Source of the DNA: an uncultured Prevotella sp.
GTDB lineage: Bacteria > Bacteroidota > Bacteroidia > Bacteroidales > Bacteroidaceae
DNA length: 34,576 bases
NCBI GenBank assembly: GCA_900322175.1
Contig: ONYZ01000024.1
Span: 1 to 34,576, forward strand
Direction of reading: 5' to 3'
This document shows, piece after piece, positions 24,808 through 34,373 of this stretch. Made by a program: the position numbers and the translations under genes. Below the pieces are notes generated by a model. The model searched no databases, was not told the origin of the DNA, and saw only the letters and a program-made list of their open reading frames with translations. Position 1 is the first letter of the stretch. Every line of letters starts with the position of its first letter.

Positions 24808-27147
24808 ATGAAAAAGAAAATTATCAATGGTTTCCTGATGGTAGCACTTCTTGCTGCTACTGTGACATCATTCGTTTCTTGTAAGGACAACAACGAGGAT
24901 GTTAAGACCGATCTGCTTGCTCAGATTAATCTGCAAAAGTGTACTTGCAACCAGGCTTGGATTGCAGCTGACCAGGCTTTGCTTGCAACAATTCAAGCTG
25001 ATTTAGCGAACTATGCAAAACTTACAGACATTCCTGATGCACCTGATCTCAGTATCTATGCTACGCTAAGCGCTCTTAGCGATTATGCTAAGATAGCTGA
25101 TCTCAGTACTTATCTCAGTGATTATGCTAAGTTGTCTGACCTCCCCGATCTCAGTACTTACGCTAAGCTTACAGACATTCCCGACATTAGCAACTTAGTT
25201 ACTAATGAAACATTCAATAATATTATTGGCACACTTGCTTCAAAGGGATATGTTGATGACGAGACAAAGAAACTCTGGGACGCTCTGAATGACCTCAGCG
25301 ATCCTGCATCAATCGCTAGCAAGATGAAGACTGTTAACGAACAGTTTGCTAAGCAAGGCCAGGATATTGAAGGCATTCAGAAGGATCTTGGAGTTATTGA
25401 GAACGAGTTGAAGGATCTTCAGAATCAGATTGACGCTATCGTTGATGCTCTTAAGAACATGATTACAAGCGTAAATGTTAACGCTACATCTACTACTCTG
25501 CTTGCTAACAGCAAGCTCTTCCCAGGTCTGAATGTTCAGTTCGTAGGTGCTGCTTTCGGTCAGGCTGTTACAGCTACTGGTGAATTCCCATCAACTGAGG
25601 CTGATCTGGATGGCAACAAGTTGAGCGCTGACTATATCAACATCACCGAGGGTGAGAAGTACGAGTGGGAGAACGGTATCATTAACAATGATGACTACAA
25701 CGCTGGTAAGATTTACTTTACTATCAATCCTTCAAACATTAACGAGAACAAACTGAAGAGCGTTGAACTGAGCCTAACAAACAGCCAGAACAACAAGGAC
25801 AACGATGGTGAGCCTATCGTTACTCTCGACAATGTTAAGAAGTCAAATAAGATTCTCACATGGGGTACTACTCGTGGTGAGTCAGAGGTTACTCTTTGGG
25901 AGGCTGACGCTACATACGATCTTGCAAGTGCTAAGGCTATCGATCCAAAGGAGATGATTGACTTCGCTTCACTCGCTAGCAGCTTCAAGAGCATCGTAAA
26001 AACTGTTAAGGAGACAAACAAGAGCAACGCTAAGTCTAATGCAAAGAGCGTTCTGAAGGAGACAGCACAGATAGTAGCTACCCTCGTTAACACTAAGATT
26101 CCTTCACTTCCTGCACTGGCTCTGAAGGCAGAGTGGAAGGACACTGTTGGTACACGTAACGTTATTTCTGACTATTCTTTGGCTGCTACAGCTTATAAGC
26201 CACTGTCATTCAACTTCGGTAAGGTAAATGGTGAGGTTCTTCCTACTGTTAGCTTGAACCGCATTGACAATGCAGTATTCAAATTTGCCAATAATATCAA
26301 GAGCACTCTCAACGAGTTCATTAATAAGATTAAAGATACAGATCTTAATTTCACTATTGACCTCTCAGGACTGGATGAAAGCAGCTTCAACGTAAAGAAG
26401 ACTATTTTCGTAATTGTTGAGACAGGCGCGAAAACAATCACATATAATGTTAAAGAGGGTGATGAAATAAAAGAAAAAACAGACACAGTTACTACCATCA
26501 AGAAGATATACTTTACAGAAGATGCTAGTAAGCTCGTAGACGACGCAATAGAAATTACATCATCCAGCATTGAGCTTGCACCAAACCAGATGTACTATAA
26601 TAAATTAGTTGTAGGAAAGGACCTTTCTGCAGAGATTGCAACAATTAAGAATGCTGTAGAGGCTGGTGTTGACGTAAGCAGCATCGAGGCTCTGTTGGCT
26701 GATGCTGTTAAGGCTTTGGACGATGCAAATAAGGGTATTGACAATGCAACATCACTTGTAGACCGCGCTACAGACTATCTTGAGTCTATCATCAACGGTG
26801 CAATCAACTTCGTTAACAAGGGTGGTGTAGCTCGCGCACTTGAGCCAGTTCTGCTCGTTGACACTCAGAAGGGTATCAAACGTGCAACAGGTAAATACCA
26901 GGCTGGTGAGTTTACCTTCATTCCTACCACAATGACTTACGAGTTCATTGCTCCTGCATTCAAGAAGTACATCGCTATCATTGACAACACTGGTAAGGCT
27001 CGCTTCGGTAAGGTTCTGACTAAGGGTGACAACGACTTCAGCGCTGTTAAGCTCAACCTCCAGCAGAATGATGTTAAGTTGGTTTACGCAGCTATGGACT
27101 TCACAGGTCGTCAGATCATCAAGGAGTACGACATCAAGGTAAAGTAA
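24808..27147 (+). CDS. Surface lipoprotein with tail-fibre-like repeats and coiled coil
   Basis: 779 residues with lipobox SFVSC (Cys25). After a KCTCNQ pair of cysteines (C45, C47), residues 68-126 are repeats of the form YAKL(T/S)D(I/L)PD.(L)S, as in phage tail-fibre and other trimeric stalk proteins. A likely coiled coil follows (about 150-215, with LKDLQNQIDAIVDALKNMI). The remainder is Asn/Lys/Thr-rich and shows no family I recognise; another Ala-rich helical stretch lies near 610-660 and the end is beta-rich (KFGKV-like strands, DFTGRQIIKEYDIKVK). It was probably placed at the cell surface as a fibrous trimer. Codons are strongly biased (GCT, AAG, GTT), suggesting high expression. An OmpA-family gene follows 35 nt later. 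Confidence 0.85.
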   Translation: MKKKIINGFLMVALLAATVTSFVSCKDNNEDVKTDLLAQINLQKCTCNQAWIAADQALLATIQADLANYAKLTDIPDAPDLSIYATLSALSDYAKIADLSTYLSDYAKLSDLPDLSTYAKLTDIPDISNLVTNETFNNIIGTLASKGYVDDETKKLWDALNDLSDPASIASKMKTVNEQFAKQGQDIEGIQKDLGVIENELKDLQNQIDAIVDALKNMITSVNVNATSTTLLANSKLFPGLNVQFVGAAFGQAVTATGEFPSTEADLDGNKLSADYINITEGEKYEWENGIINNDDYNAGKIYFTINPSNINENKLKSVELSLTNSQNNKDNDGEPIVTLDNVKKSNKILTWGTTRGESEVTLWEADATYDLASAKAIDPKEMIDFASLASSFKSIVKTVKETNKSNAKSNAKSVLKETAQIVATLVNTKIPSLPALALKAEWKDTVGTRNVISDYSLAATAYKPLSFNFGKVNGEVLPTVSLNRIDNAVFKFANNIKSTLNEFINKIKDTDLNFTIDLSGLDESSFNVKKTIFVIVETGAKTITYNVKEGDEIKEKTDTVTTIKKIYFTEDASKLVDDAIEITSSSIELAPNQMYYNKLVVGKDLSAEIATIKNAVEAGVDVSSIEALLADAVKALDDANKGIDNATSLVDRATDYLESIINGAINFVNKGGVARALEPVLLVDTQKGIKRATGKYQAGEFTFIPTTMTYEFIAPAFKKYIAIIDNTGKARFGKVLTKGDNDFSAVKLNLQQNDVKLVYAAMDFTGRQIIKEYDIKVK

Positions 27148-27182
27148 TTAACATTTGAGGATTTAAATTTTATAAACAGAAT

Positions 27183-28352
27183 ATGAAAATGAAGAAAACA
27201 ATATTGTCTTGCCTGATGCTGGTAGCTGGTCTTACTGCATCTGCTCAGGGGCAGAAGGGCACGACTGAATACGTCTTCGAGCCACACTGGTATGTACAGG
27301 TACAGCCTCTAGGCGCACAGTACACTCTCGGTGAGATTGGCTTTGGTGATCTGATTTCATACAATGTTCAGGCAGCTATCGGCCGTCAGTTCAACCAGCT
27401 TTGGGGTGCTCGCTTGGCTGTAAACGCTTGGCAGAGTAAGGCAGGAAGCAAATACGAAGGTGGTCTGAACCCAAAGACTAATGCTCCCTATGCATGGTCG
27501 GGCAATCAGTACGAGTGGAGTTGGAAGTATGTAGCTCCTTCTATCGATGGAACACTGAACCTCTCTAACCTTATTGCAGGTTTCAATCCCAACCGCGTAT
27601 TTAATCTGAGCGCATTTGCTGGTCTCGGACTTAACATCGCATTCTCTAATGACAAGGCTGCTACAGCAAATAATAGTATCAAGACTGATTTGGCTATGGC
27701 AACTGATCCTCTGCAGTATCTGTGGGATGGTACAAAGTTACGTTTGTTCGGTCAGTTCGGTCTGAACGGTGACTTCAAAATCAACGACAACTGGAGCGTA
27801 GGTTTGGAGCTTAGCGCTAATACACTGAACGACAAGTACAACTCAAAGAAGGCTGGTAACTGGGACTGGTACTTCAATGCCCTCGCTGGTGTTAAGTACA
27901 ACTTCGGTAAGTCCTACTCTACACGTTTCATCCCTGCTCCAGAGCCAGAGATCCGCTACGTAGAGAAGATCGTAGAGAAGATTGTTGAGGTTCCCGCTCC
28001 TGCTCAGGCTGAGACTAATGCTACTGCTGCTGAGCCTCTTCGTCGCGATATCTTCTTCGCTATCGGTAGAACTATCATCCGCAAGAGCGAACAGCAGAAG
28101 ATTAACGATGTTGTTGAGTACATGAATGCTAATCCTGAGGCTAAGGTTAACGTAACTGGTTACGCTGACGCTGGTACAGGTAATGATCGCATCAACGATC
28201 GTTTGGCAGCTGGTCGTGCCGACGCTGTTGTTAAGGCTCTCAAGAAGGCTGGTATCTCTGCTAGCCGCATCAGCTACGACAGCAAGGGTGCACGTGTTCA
28301 GCCATTCGCTGACAACGACAGCAACCGTGTATCTATCGTAATCGCTGAGTAA
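27183..28352 (+). CDS. OmpA-family outer-membrane protein
   Basis: 389 residues with signal peptide ending LTASAQ. The first ~240 residues are an eight-stranded-type barrel with aromatic belts (HWYVQVQPLGAQYTLGE, WDWYFNALAGVKYNFG). A linker EKIVEKIVEVPAPAQAE leads to an OmpA C-terminal domain (about 285-389) with the diaminopimelate-binding signature DRINDRLAAGRADAVVKAL and a terminal NDSNRVSIVIAE. It links the outer membrane to peptidoglycan. It lies 35 nt after the lipoprotein gene, within the same promoter-to-terminator unit (24705 to 28407), and its codon bias is equally strong. The alternative start is two codons downstream (27189). Confidence 0.94.
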   Translation: MKMKKTILSCLMLVAGLTASAQGQKGTTEYVFEPHWYVQVQPLGAQYTLGEIGFGDLISYNVQAAIGRQFNQLWGARLAVNAWQSKAGSKYEGGLNPKTNAPYAWSGNQYEWSWKYVAPSIDGTLNLSNLIAGFNPNRVFNLSAFAGLGLNIAFSNDKAATANNSIKTDLAMATDPLQYLWDGTKLRLFGQFGLNGDFKINDNWSVGLELSANTLNDKYNSKKAGNWDWYFNALAGVKYNFGKSYSTRFIPAPEPEIRYVEKIVEKIVEVPAPAQAETNATAAEPLRRDIFFAIGRTIIRKSEQQKINDVVEYMNANPEAKVNVTGYADAGTGNDRINDRLAAGRADAVVKALKKAGISASRISYDSKGARVQPFADNDSNRVSIVIAE

Positions 28353-28377
28353 TCACCTGATTACAAATGATAAACCC

Positions 28378-28407
28378 AAGCCCAGTCCCATTTGGGGCTG
28401 GGCTTTT
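28378..28407 (+). terminator. Terminator after the OmpA-family gene
   Basis: A 12-bp stem (28378-28389 with 28394-28405, one G-T wobble), ATTT loop, and T-run 28404-28407. The GC-rich core GCCCAG/CTGGGC makes it stable. The short T-tract may allow partial read-through to the gene at 28437, which has no visible promoter of its own. Confidence 0.9.
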
Positions 28408-28436
28408 CATAAATTAATAAGAAAGGATAACCCAAA

Positions 28437-29555
28437 ATGAAAAAGATAATAACAGCTATCCTAGCTCTTGTCGCACTGCCAAGCATGGCCCAGATAAATG
28501 ATGACGGCTATTATCGTATACAGAATAATGGTACGGAACGATATATCACAATCACCGACGACATCATCGGTGGAATAGATGTTGCAGCTACCACAGTAGA
28601 TATGTCTAATATTACCACTTGGCGCAGTTTCGACAATGTTAAAAGCAATCCTGCCTCAATTATATATATTAATAAGGTAAATACAAAATACAATCTGGCA
28701 GCTCAGGGCAGCAGTGTTCACGCGATTACAGGTGGAAGGGCCTATGTAGACCTGATTGACTGTACCCAAGGAATCTACATAATAGGTGCTTCTGCTAAGA
28801 GCTTAACAAAGTATCTATACGATGTAAAAGGCTCAAAGGATAATAGTAGCGTAGCCGACTACGGAGATGAAGAAAATATGTACTGGCGTATTAAGCCGCT
28901 TAATACTTCCGACAACTACATCGGTTTTACTCCAACCCTGCAGACCAGCGACGGATGGTATGGCACATTCTATGCTGCATTCCCATTTAAAGTGGCTTCT
29001 GAAGATGTACACGTATACATCGTGGATGGTGTAAAAGATGGTAAATTCCAGATGAAAGAAATCACTGACGACATCAAACCTGCATTTACACCTATGATAG
29101 TAAAATGCAGCACTAACGATGCAGCCAGCAACCAGATAATTCCTGTTGTTGATACAACGTCAAATCCAAGTGACAATCTACTAAGCGGCACTTTGTTCTG
29201 CAGCTTTAACTACATGCACGAGGAGTATGTAAAGTTTGATACAAACACCATGCGTGTATTAGGACTAAACAATTCAGGAGAAATAATACTCACAAAAGAC
29301 AACTCATCGCTCGTAAAGAGCAAGGGAAAGTATTATATCCCTGCAAACACCGCTTATCTTTACGTTGCCAAAGGTCTTTCTGGCGAGTACAAACTAGTAA
29401 GCCGCGACGAATATACCGGCATACATAGTATCGAGGCTGAAGCAGAATCAACTGTAAAAGGCACTTTCACTCTCTCCGGAGTAAAAGTAGACGACAGCAA
29501 AACACTATCACCTGGAGTTTATATTAAGAACGGTAAAAAGGTAGTTATAAAATAA
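28437..29555 (+). CDS. Secreted protein with C-terminal GVYIKNGKKVVIK tail, family not recognised
   Basis: 372 residues with signal peptide MKKIITAILALVALPSMAQ. It opens NDDGYYRIQNNGTERYITI, a phrase seen in Bacteroidetes secreted proteins with a ricin-like beta-trefoil or similar carbohydrate-binding fold; this is only suggestive. The middle is beta-rich with Tyr/Trp/Thr (MYWRIKPLNTSDNYIGF), and the last part gives GTFTLSGVKVD then GVYIKNGKKVVIK, the same tail as the repeat protein at the left end. That tail would suit a type IX secretion or surface-sorting signal. An SD-like GAAAGGA (28421-28427) lies nine bases before the ATG. No function can be assigned. Confidence 0.87.
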   Translation: MKKIITAILALVALPSMAQINDDGYYRIQNNGTERYITITDDIIGGIDVAATTVDMSNITTWRSFDNVKSNPASIIYINKVNTKYNLAAQGSSVHAITGGRAYVDLIDCTQGIYIIGASAKSLTKYLYDVKGSKDNSSVADYGDEENMYWRIKPLNTSDNYIGFTPTLQTSDGWYGTFYAAFPFKVASEDVHVYIVDGVKDGKFQMKEITDDIKPAFTPMIVKCSTNDAASNQIIPVVDTTSNPSDNLLSGTLFCSFNYMHEEYVKFDTNTMRVLGLNNSGEIILTKDNSSLVKSKGKYYIPANTAYLYVAKGLSGEYKLVSRDEYTGIHSIEAEAESTVKGTFTLSGVKVDDSKTLSPGVYIKNGKKVVIK

Positions 29556-29557
29556 GC

Positions 29558-29587
29558 CAAAACCCTCCGAAATGGAGGGTTTTGATT
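29558..29587. terminator. Terminator after the secreted-protein gene
   Basis: A perfect 11-bp stem (29558-29568 with 29574-29584) and 5-nt loop GAAAT. Each arm ends in an A- or T-run, so it may work in both directions between the convergent genes. It starts two bases after the stop codon. Confidence 0.9.
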
Positions 29588-29590
29588 TCT

Positions 29591-29647
29591 AACTAGTTTT
29601 CAATTGAAAAGTAACTTGATTATAATTGAAAAGTAACTAGTTTTCAA
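29591..29647. repeat. Compound direct and inverted repeat in a convergent gap
   Basis: AACTAGTTTTCAA occurs at 29591-29603 and 29635-29647, and AATTGAAAAGTAACT at 29602-29616 and 29624-29638. The words TTTTCAATT and AATTGAAAA are also inverted relative to each other. It fills the gap between the terminator at 29587 and the end of the minus-strand gene at 29664. Similar AACTAGTTTTC elements are dispersed in Bacteroidetes genomes (from memory). No ORF here. Confidence 0.85.
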
Positions 29648-29663
29648 ACATAACTCAATTTAC

Positions 29664-30728
29664 TTAAAAAATAGTCTTAGTAAAGCGAACACTCAGCACA
29701 GGATAAACCTTAAAACGACCGAGAAGGTCTACCCAATCGCCAACCTTACCTCTTATATTCTCTACATCCTTAGTTAGGTTTGTGCCATCGTGAGTATAAA
29801 GGTCTGGTGTACCGCCCCAGAACATTGCACCAGCATCGAAAGAAACCTGCCAGTCATCACGGTTTTTCATCAAGCGACCACCATAACCAAAACCAAGATA
29901 AGGCTTAAATGGATTAGACTTGGCATACACCTTTACCATTCCATCTGTATCAGGTTCTAGCAAATAATCATCTCCCTTGGCATGGAGCAGACATGGTTCG
30001 CCAGCATAATGTATAACCTTACCGAACTGTTTAACATCTTCGGCATAAACACCATAGACATCCTTATTATACTGGCCAATCTTGAAACCCATACGACCAT
30101 AGCCCATCAATTTTGTGCGCATGTCTTCGTCTAAACCAGTATTATTCCATATCGGTTCACGTTTTTCTGCTTTCTCATATATAGTATTATACATACCAAC
30201 AGCTAGCAGCGATACCATAGCCTGAGTAGAGTTCTCGGCATAGGCAAACTGCGACTTACCCCAATAGAAACCAGCCGTCACGTGCCAATGCTTATTCTTG
30301 AACGGGAAGACATCTACAAGAAACTTAAAGTTATTAATCGTAGGTTTACCCACCATCTCTACCTCATCTTCTATCTGATAACCGGTAACCTCGCTTAGCA
30401 TCTTAGATAGTTTATCGAAACGCGACTCTATTCGATTACCGTCCTTGTCATACAACTTTGCAGCCTGACCACCAACTTCAATTGGGAAGTAAACGCTCAT
30501 ATTAAAACGAGGCATAAACTCATAACCTGCGCGTAGCTGTAGACAATTGCCAATCTTACTGGCTACATCTATTCCGATACCTGCAGTTCCTGCAGTAACA
30601 GATAAATCCAAATTACGGAATATGTTACTCTTATGCGATAGATTCTCGATGCAGATGGTGTCGGCATCCTGGGCATGAACAGCAGTCATTGAGAAAGCTG
30701 TGGCTATTGCTAAAAGATACTTTTTCAT
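29664..30728 (-). CDS. Predicted outer-membrane beta-barrel protein
   Basis: 354 residues with signal peptide ending SMTAVHAQ. Mature-part features fit an outer-membrane barrel: amphipathic strands (LDLSVTAGTAGIGIDVASKIG, LQLRAGYEFMPRFNMSVYFPIE), short turns, Tyr/Trp-rich belts and a final Phe (RFTKTIF). A central soluble-looking insert spans about 85-115 (SRFDKLSKMLSEVTGYQIEDEVE). I do not recognise the family; it resembles Prevotella/Bacteroides conserved barrel proteins. It follows the small lipoprotein by 14 nt and is the last gene of the rpmF-led run. Confidence 0.78.
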   Translation of the reverse strand: MKKYLLAIATAFSMTAVHAQDADTICIENLSHKSNIFRNLDLSVTAGTAGIGIDVASKIGNCLQLRAGYEFMPRFNMSVYFPIEVGGQAAKLYDKDGNRIESRFDKLSKMLSEVTGYQIEDEVEMVGKPTINNFKFLVDVFPFKNKHWHVTAGFYWGKSQFAYAENSTQAMVSLLAVGMYNTIYEKAEKREPIWNNTGLDEDMRTKLMGYGRMGFKIGQYNKDVYGVYAEDVKQFGKVIHYAGEPCLLHAKGDDYLLEPDTDGMVKVYAKSNPFKPYLGFGYGGRLMKNRDDWQVSFDAGAMFWGGTPDLYTHDGTNLTKDVENIRGKVGDWVDLLGRFKVYPVLSVRFTKTIF

Positions 30729-30742
30729 ATATATATTCTACA

Positions 30743-31135
30743 TTATTTCATCATCCAACGGCCGTCGCGCTCTATCATCGGCACTACTACTTCCTCGGTA
30801 GTGGAGTCACCATAACAGAGCATCAACAATACGTTGGTGTAATTCTGCGTGCAGTCAGTGAAGGCTCGCGATACACAAACCTCGCGAATACCACCGCGAC
30901 TCTTAAACTGCTGAGCCAAGAACTGGGCATAAGCATCGTTAAGCTGGGAACGATAGTCAACAGGTAGTGAATCGGCCATTACACGGCCCTCTACAAAATG
31001 GTCGTAATCTCCATCGATGAGATGCTGGTAATAGCCTTTGGCTGCCAAAGCCGCCAGTTCTTCCCTGGTAGGGCTGCTACAAGCAGCTCCACAAACTATA
31101 ATAATTAGTATTGCTATATAAGCAAACTTTCGCAT
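30743..31135 (-). CDS. Small lipoprotein, NTF2-like/DUF4878-like
   Basis: 130 residues with a lipoprotein signal (IIIVCGAAC, Cys19). The mature part has AAKGYYQHLIDGDYDHFVEG near the start and ends VVVPMIERDGRWMMK, the helix-plus-strand pattern of NTF2-like cone folds such as DUF4878. The function is unknown. Its ATG shares one base with the der stop (TAATG), indicating tight coupling to der. Confidence 0.8.
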   Translation of the reverse strand: MRKFAYIAILIIIVCGAACSSPTREELAALAAKGYYQHLIDGDYDHFVEGRVMADSLPVDYRSQLNDAYAQFLAQQFKSRGGIREVCVSRAFTDCTQNYTNVLLMLCYGDSTTEEVVVPMIERDGRWMMK

Positions 31136-32448
31136 TATTTCTGTCGTATAAATACGTTTATCGGGCTGCCGGTGAGTGTCCAGTGCTCGCGAATCTTATT
31201 CTCGAGGAATCGCTTGTAAGGCTCCTTTACGTACTGGGGCAGGTTGGCATAGAACACAAAGGTAGGAATCTGCGTGTCGGGCACCTGTGCCACATACTTA
31301 ATCTTGATGTACTTACCCTTGATAGATGGTGGTGGGAAAGCCTCGATGAGCGGCAGCATAACCTCGTTGAGCTTTGAAGTACCGATCTTAACCTTACGAT
31401 TAAGGTATACCTGCTTGGCGGTCTCGAGCACCTTAAAGATGCGCTGCTTGGTCAGAGCCGAAGCGAAGATGATGGGGAAGTCGACAAACGGAGCCATACG
31501 CTTGCGGATGGCATTCTCGAAAGTAGAGATGACGGCCTGCGACTTATCCTCTACAAGATCCCACTTATTGACTACAACCACCAGACTCTTGTTATTCTTC
31601 TGAATAAGCTGGAAGATGTTCATATCCTGGGCCTCGATACCACGCGTAGCGTCGAGCATCAGTACACAGACATCGCTATTCTCAATGGCACGGATAGAGC
31701 GCATCACAGAATAGAACTCCAGGTCCTCGATAACCTTATTCTTACGACGGATACCAGCAGTGTCGACCAAATAGAAGTCGAATCCGAACTTATCGTAACG
31801 GGTGTAAATCGAGTCGCGTGTGGTGCCAGCGATATCGGTCACTATGTTACGCTCCTCACCAATAAAGGCGTTGATAATGCTTGACTTACCCGCATTAGGA
31901 CGGCCTACTACTGCAAAACGGGGGATACCATCCTCAAGATCGTCCTTAGGTTTCTCAGGCAACATCTCGAGCACCTTATCGAGCAAATCGCCTGTACCGC
32001 TACCGGTAGCGGCTGATATGGGGTATGGATCTCCTACGCCCAACTTATAGAACTCGTACTGATCATAGAGGTCCTTGCCGTCATCGGCCTTGTTGGCAAC
32101 AAGAATAACAGGGAGCTTGGCGCGGCGCAGAATCTGTGCCACATCCATATCCCATCCGGTTACGCCATTATTGATATCGCAAAGGAAGAGTACGAGATCG
32201 GCCTCTTCGGTGGCAATAATCACCTGTTTGCGGATCTCCTCTTCGAATACATCGTCGCTGTTGACGACCCAGCCGCCAGTATCGACGACCGAGAACTCGC
32301 GACCGTTCCATTCGCACTTGCCATACTGGCGGTCGCGGGTGGTTCCGGCCTCGTTGCTGACAATCGCGTGGCGCGTCTTTGTCAGTCGATTGAACAGTGT
32401 AGACTTACCCACATTAGGGCGTCCTACGATTGCTACTAAATTTCCCAT
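31135..32448 (-). CDS. der: Ribosome biogenesis GTPase Der
   Basis: 437 residues with two tandem G domains, the hallmark of Der/EngA, which acts in 50S subunit maturation. First P-loop GRPNVGKST (9-17) with DTGG and NKADD; second P-loop GRPNAGKSS with DTAG and NKWD ([13 protein letters not shown]). A C-terminal KH-like domain follows ([20 protein letters not shown]). It lies one base after the era stop on the same strand, with coupled start and stop codons. Confidence 0.98.
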   Translation of the reverse strand: MGNLVAIVGRPNVGKSTLFNRLTKTRHAIVSNEAGTTRDRQYGKCEWNGREFSVVDTGGWVVNSDDVFEEEIRKQVIIATEEADLVLFLCDINNGVTGWDMDVAQILRRAKLPVILVANKADDGKDLYDQYEFYKLGVGDPYPISAATGSGTGDLLDKVLEMLPEKPKDDLEDGIPRFAVVGRPNAGKSSIINAFIGEERNIVTDIAGTTRDSIYTRYDKFGFDFYLVDTAGIRRKNKVIEDLEFYSVMRSIRAIENSDVCVLMLDATRGIEAQDMNIFQLIQKNNKSLVVVVNKWDLVEDKSQAVISTFENAIRKRMAPFVDFPIIFASALTKQRIFKVLETAKQVYLNRKVKIGTSKLNEVMLPLIEAFPPPSIKGKYIKIKYVAQVPDTQIPTFVFYANLPQYVKEPYKRFLENKIREHWTLTGSPINVFIRQK

Positions 32449-32449
32449 A

Positions 32450-33337
32450 TTATTCTGGATTATAACCGAAATGGTTTAATTCTTTTTCTGATGAACGCCA
32501 ATCCTTATCTACCTTTACAAAGATTTCCAGGAAGATTGGCTTGGCGAAGAATTTTTCGAGCGACTTGCGGGCCTCAGTACTTACCTTCTTGAGGGCTACA
32601 CCCTGATGGCCTATAATAATACCCTTCTGAGAGTCACGCTCCACATAGATGATTGCATTGATGTGGATATGCTTGTCGTCCTCCTTGAAACGCTCTACAG
32701 CAACTTCTACACTATACGGAATCTCCTTATCATAGTATAGCAGTATCTTCTCGCGGATAATCTCCGACACGAAGAAACGGGCAGGTTTGTCGGTAAGCTG
32801 GTCCTTGTCGAAATATGCAGGATTCTCAGGAAGCAACTCCTGAATGCGCTTTAGCAGGATATCAACGCCAAATTTGTTTTTTGCTGAGATAGGCAGGATC
32901 TCTGCCTTAGGGAGGAGTGAGTGCCAACGCTCAACAATAGCAGCAAGCTGAGTATTGCCGCCGGTCAACTCATCAATCTTGTTAATGAGCAGGATGATGG
33001 GGGTATTCATCTTCTGCACCTTCTCCAGGAATTCAATGTTCTTCTCAGGGTTCTCTACTACGTCAGTTACGTAGAGAAGCACGTCGGCATCCTGCAAAGC
33101 CGACTCGGAAAAGGCTAGCATCGACTCCTGGAGTTTATAGTTGGGCTTGAGCACACCCGGGGTATCCGAAAATACAATCTGCATCTCGGGAGTATTAACG
33201 ATGCCCATAATACGGTGGCGGGTGGTCTGTGCCTTAAAGGTGGCAATTGAAATACGCTCACCAACCAGCTGGTTCATGAGCGTACTTTTGCCTACGTTGG
33301 GATTTCCAACAATATTTACGAATCCTGCTTTATGCAT
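32450..33337 (-). CDS. era: GTPase Era
   Basis: 295 residues of standard length. G1 is GNPNVGKST (11-19), then DTPG and NKID, followed by a C-terminal KH domain with the GxxG loop IIGHQG and [15 protein letters not shown]. Era binds the 3' end of 16S rRNA and assists 30S maturation and processing. The region before it (33338-33368) carries an AT-rich repeat, but no promoter box is obvious, so it probably shares a transcript with rpmF-fabH. Confidence 0.98.
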   Translation of the reverse strand: MHKAGFVNIVGNPNVGKSTLMNQLVGERISIATFKAQTTRHRIMGIVNTPEMQIVFSDTPGVLKPNYKLQESMLAFSESALQDADVLLYVTDVVENPEKNIEFLEKVQKMNTPIILLINKIDELTGGNTQLAAIVERWHSLLPKAEILPISAKNKFGVDILLKRIQELLPENPAYFDKDQLTDKPARFFVSEIIREKILLYYDKEIPYSVEVAVERFKEDDKHIHINAIIYVERDSQKGIIIGHQGVALKKVSTEARKSLEKFFAKPIFLEIFVKVDKDWRSSEKELNHFGYNPE

Positions 33338-33342
33338 TAATT

Positions 33343-33370
33343 CTCAATTGTCCATTATCCATTGTCAATT
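33343..33370. repeat. AT-rich short repeat between fabH and era
   Basis: The gap has a CAATTGTCC..TTGTCAATT pattern with overlapping inverted words (CAATTG palindrome; TCCATTAT/ATCCATTG echoes). It is the only gap in the rpmF-to-der run of more than one base and looks like a dispersed Bacteroidetes element. It overlaps the fabH stop. Confidence 0.6.
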
Positions 33371-34373
33371 ACTTACTGCCATCATAGGCCCACTTGTAAT
33401 AAGAAGCTCCATGAACGAATCCTGCACCAAAGGCTGTGAAGATCATGTTGTCGCCCTTCTTCAACTTACTTTCGTATTCCCAGATAGCGAGAGGTATCGT
33501 AGCAGCACTCGTGTTACCATAGCGCTCTATGTTAACCATCACCTGCTCCATAGGCAACTCAAGACGCTTAGCCACAGCCTCAATGATACGCATATTGGCC
33601 TGATGGGGAACCACCCACTGGATATTGTCCTTGTTCAGTCCGTTGCGCTCGGCAATGATGGCGCAGTCGTTGCTCATATTCGTCACTGCATAGCGGAACA
33701 CAGTACGCCCCTCTTGATAGAGGTAGTGCAGACGATGATCGACAGTGAAGTGCGATGGTGGGCAGACAGAACCTCCAGCCTTGAGATGCAGGAACGGCAG
33801 TCCCTTGCCATCTGTTCGGAAATATGAGTCCATCACGCCGATGTTCTGTTCCTCGGTAGCCTCAAGCAGAACTGCAGCAGCACCGTCTCCGAAGAGAGGA
33901 CAGGTCTGACGGTCCTTATAGTCGACAACCGACGACATCTTATCGGCACCGATCACGATGATTTTCTTGTAACGTCCGCTCTGAATCATCGTGGCTGCCA
34001 CGTCGAGTGTGTAGAGGAATCCACAGCAGGCACCCCAGAAGTCGAACGCAAATGCATTTTTTAGTCCGAGTTTGCCCAGCACAATTGACGCTGTGGAAGG
34101 GAACTTATAATCAGCTGTAGAGGTGGTTACGATGACGGCATCGATCGAGTCGGGATCTACCCCGGTCTTCTGCATCAGCTGCTTGGCTGCTTTACGTGCC
34201 ATGTAGCTAGTGCCGAGACCTTCCTCCGTAAGTATGTGACGCTCCTTGATACCAACGCGCGTCATTATCCACTCATCGTTGGTGTCGACCATACGAGACA
34301 ACTCATCATTGTTCAGAATATAGTCGGGCACATAACCGCCTACACCAGTGATTATCGCATTAATTCTATCCAT
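33369..34373 (-). CDS. fabH: 3-oxoacyl-ACP synthase III (FabH)
   Basis: 334 residues, normal for KAS III. It condenses acetyl- or branched acyl-CoA with malonyl-ACP to start fatty acid synthesis. The catalytic triad is visible: C116 in AFDFWGACCGF, H257 in VVPHQANMRI and N287 in ERYGNTSAA. The usual Ala after the nucleophile is a second Cys (C117). It overlaps the rpmF stop by one base (TAATG), so the two are coupled. Confidence 0.96.
   Translation of the reverse strand: MDRINAIITGVGGYVPDYILNNDELSRMVDTNDEWIMTRVGIKERHILTEEGLGTSYMARKAAKQLMQKTGVDPDSIDAVIVTTSTADYKFPSTASIVLGKLGLKNAFAFDFWGACCGFLYTLDVAATMIQSGRYKKIIVIGADKMSSVVDYKDRQTCPLFGDGAAAVLLEATEEQNIGVMDSYFRTDGKGLPFLHLKAGGSVCPPSHFTVDHRLHYLYQEGRTVFRYAVTNMSNDCAIIAERNGLNKDNIQWVVPHQANMRIIEAVAKRLELPMEQVMVNIERYGNTSAATIPLAIWEYESKLKKGDNMIFTAFGAGFVHGASYYKWAYDGSK

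Noticed and set aside
33141-33827. A 228-residue frame antisense to era and fabH
   Set aside because: It opposes two certain genes and has no recognisable motif; a shadow of codon bias.
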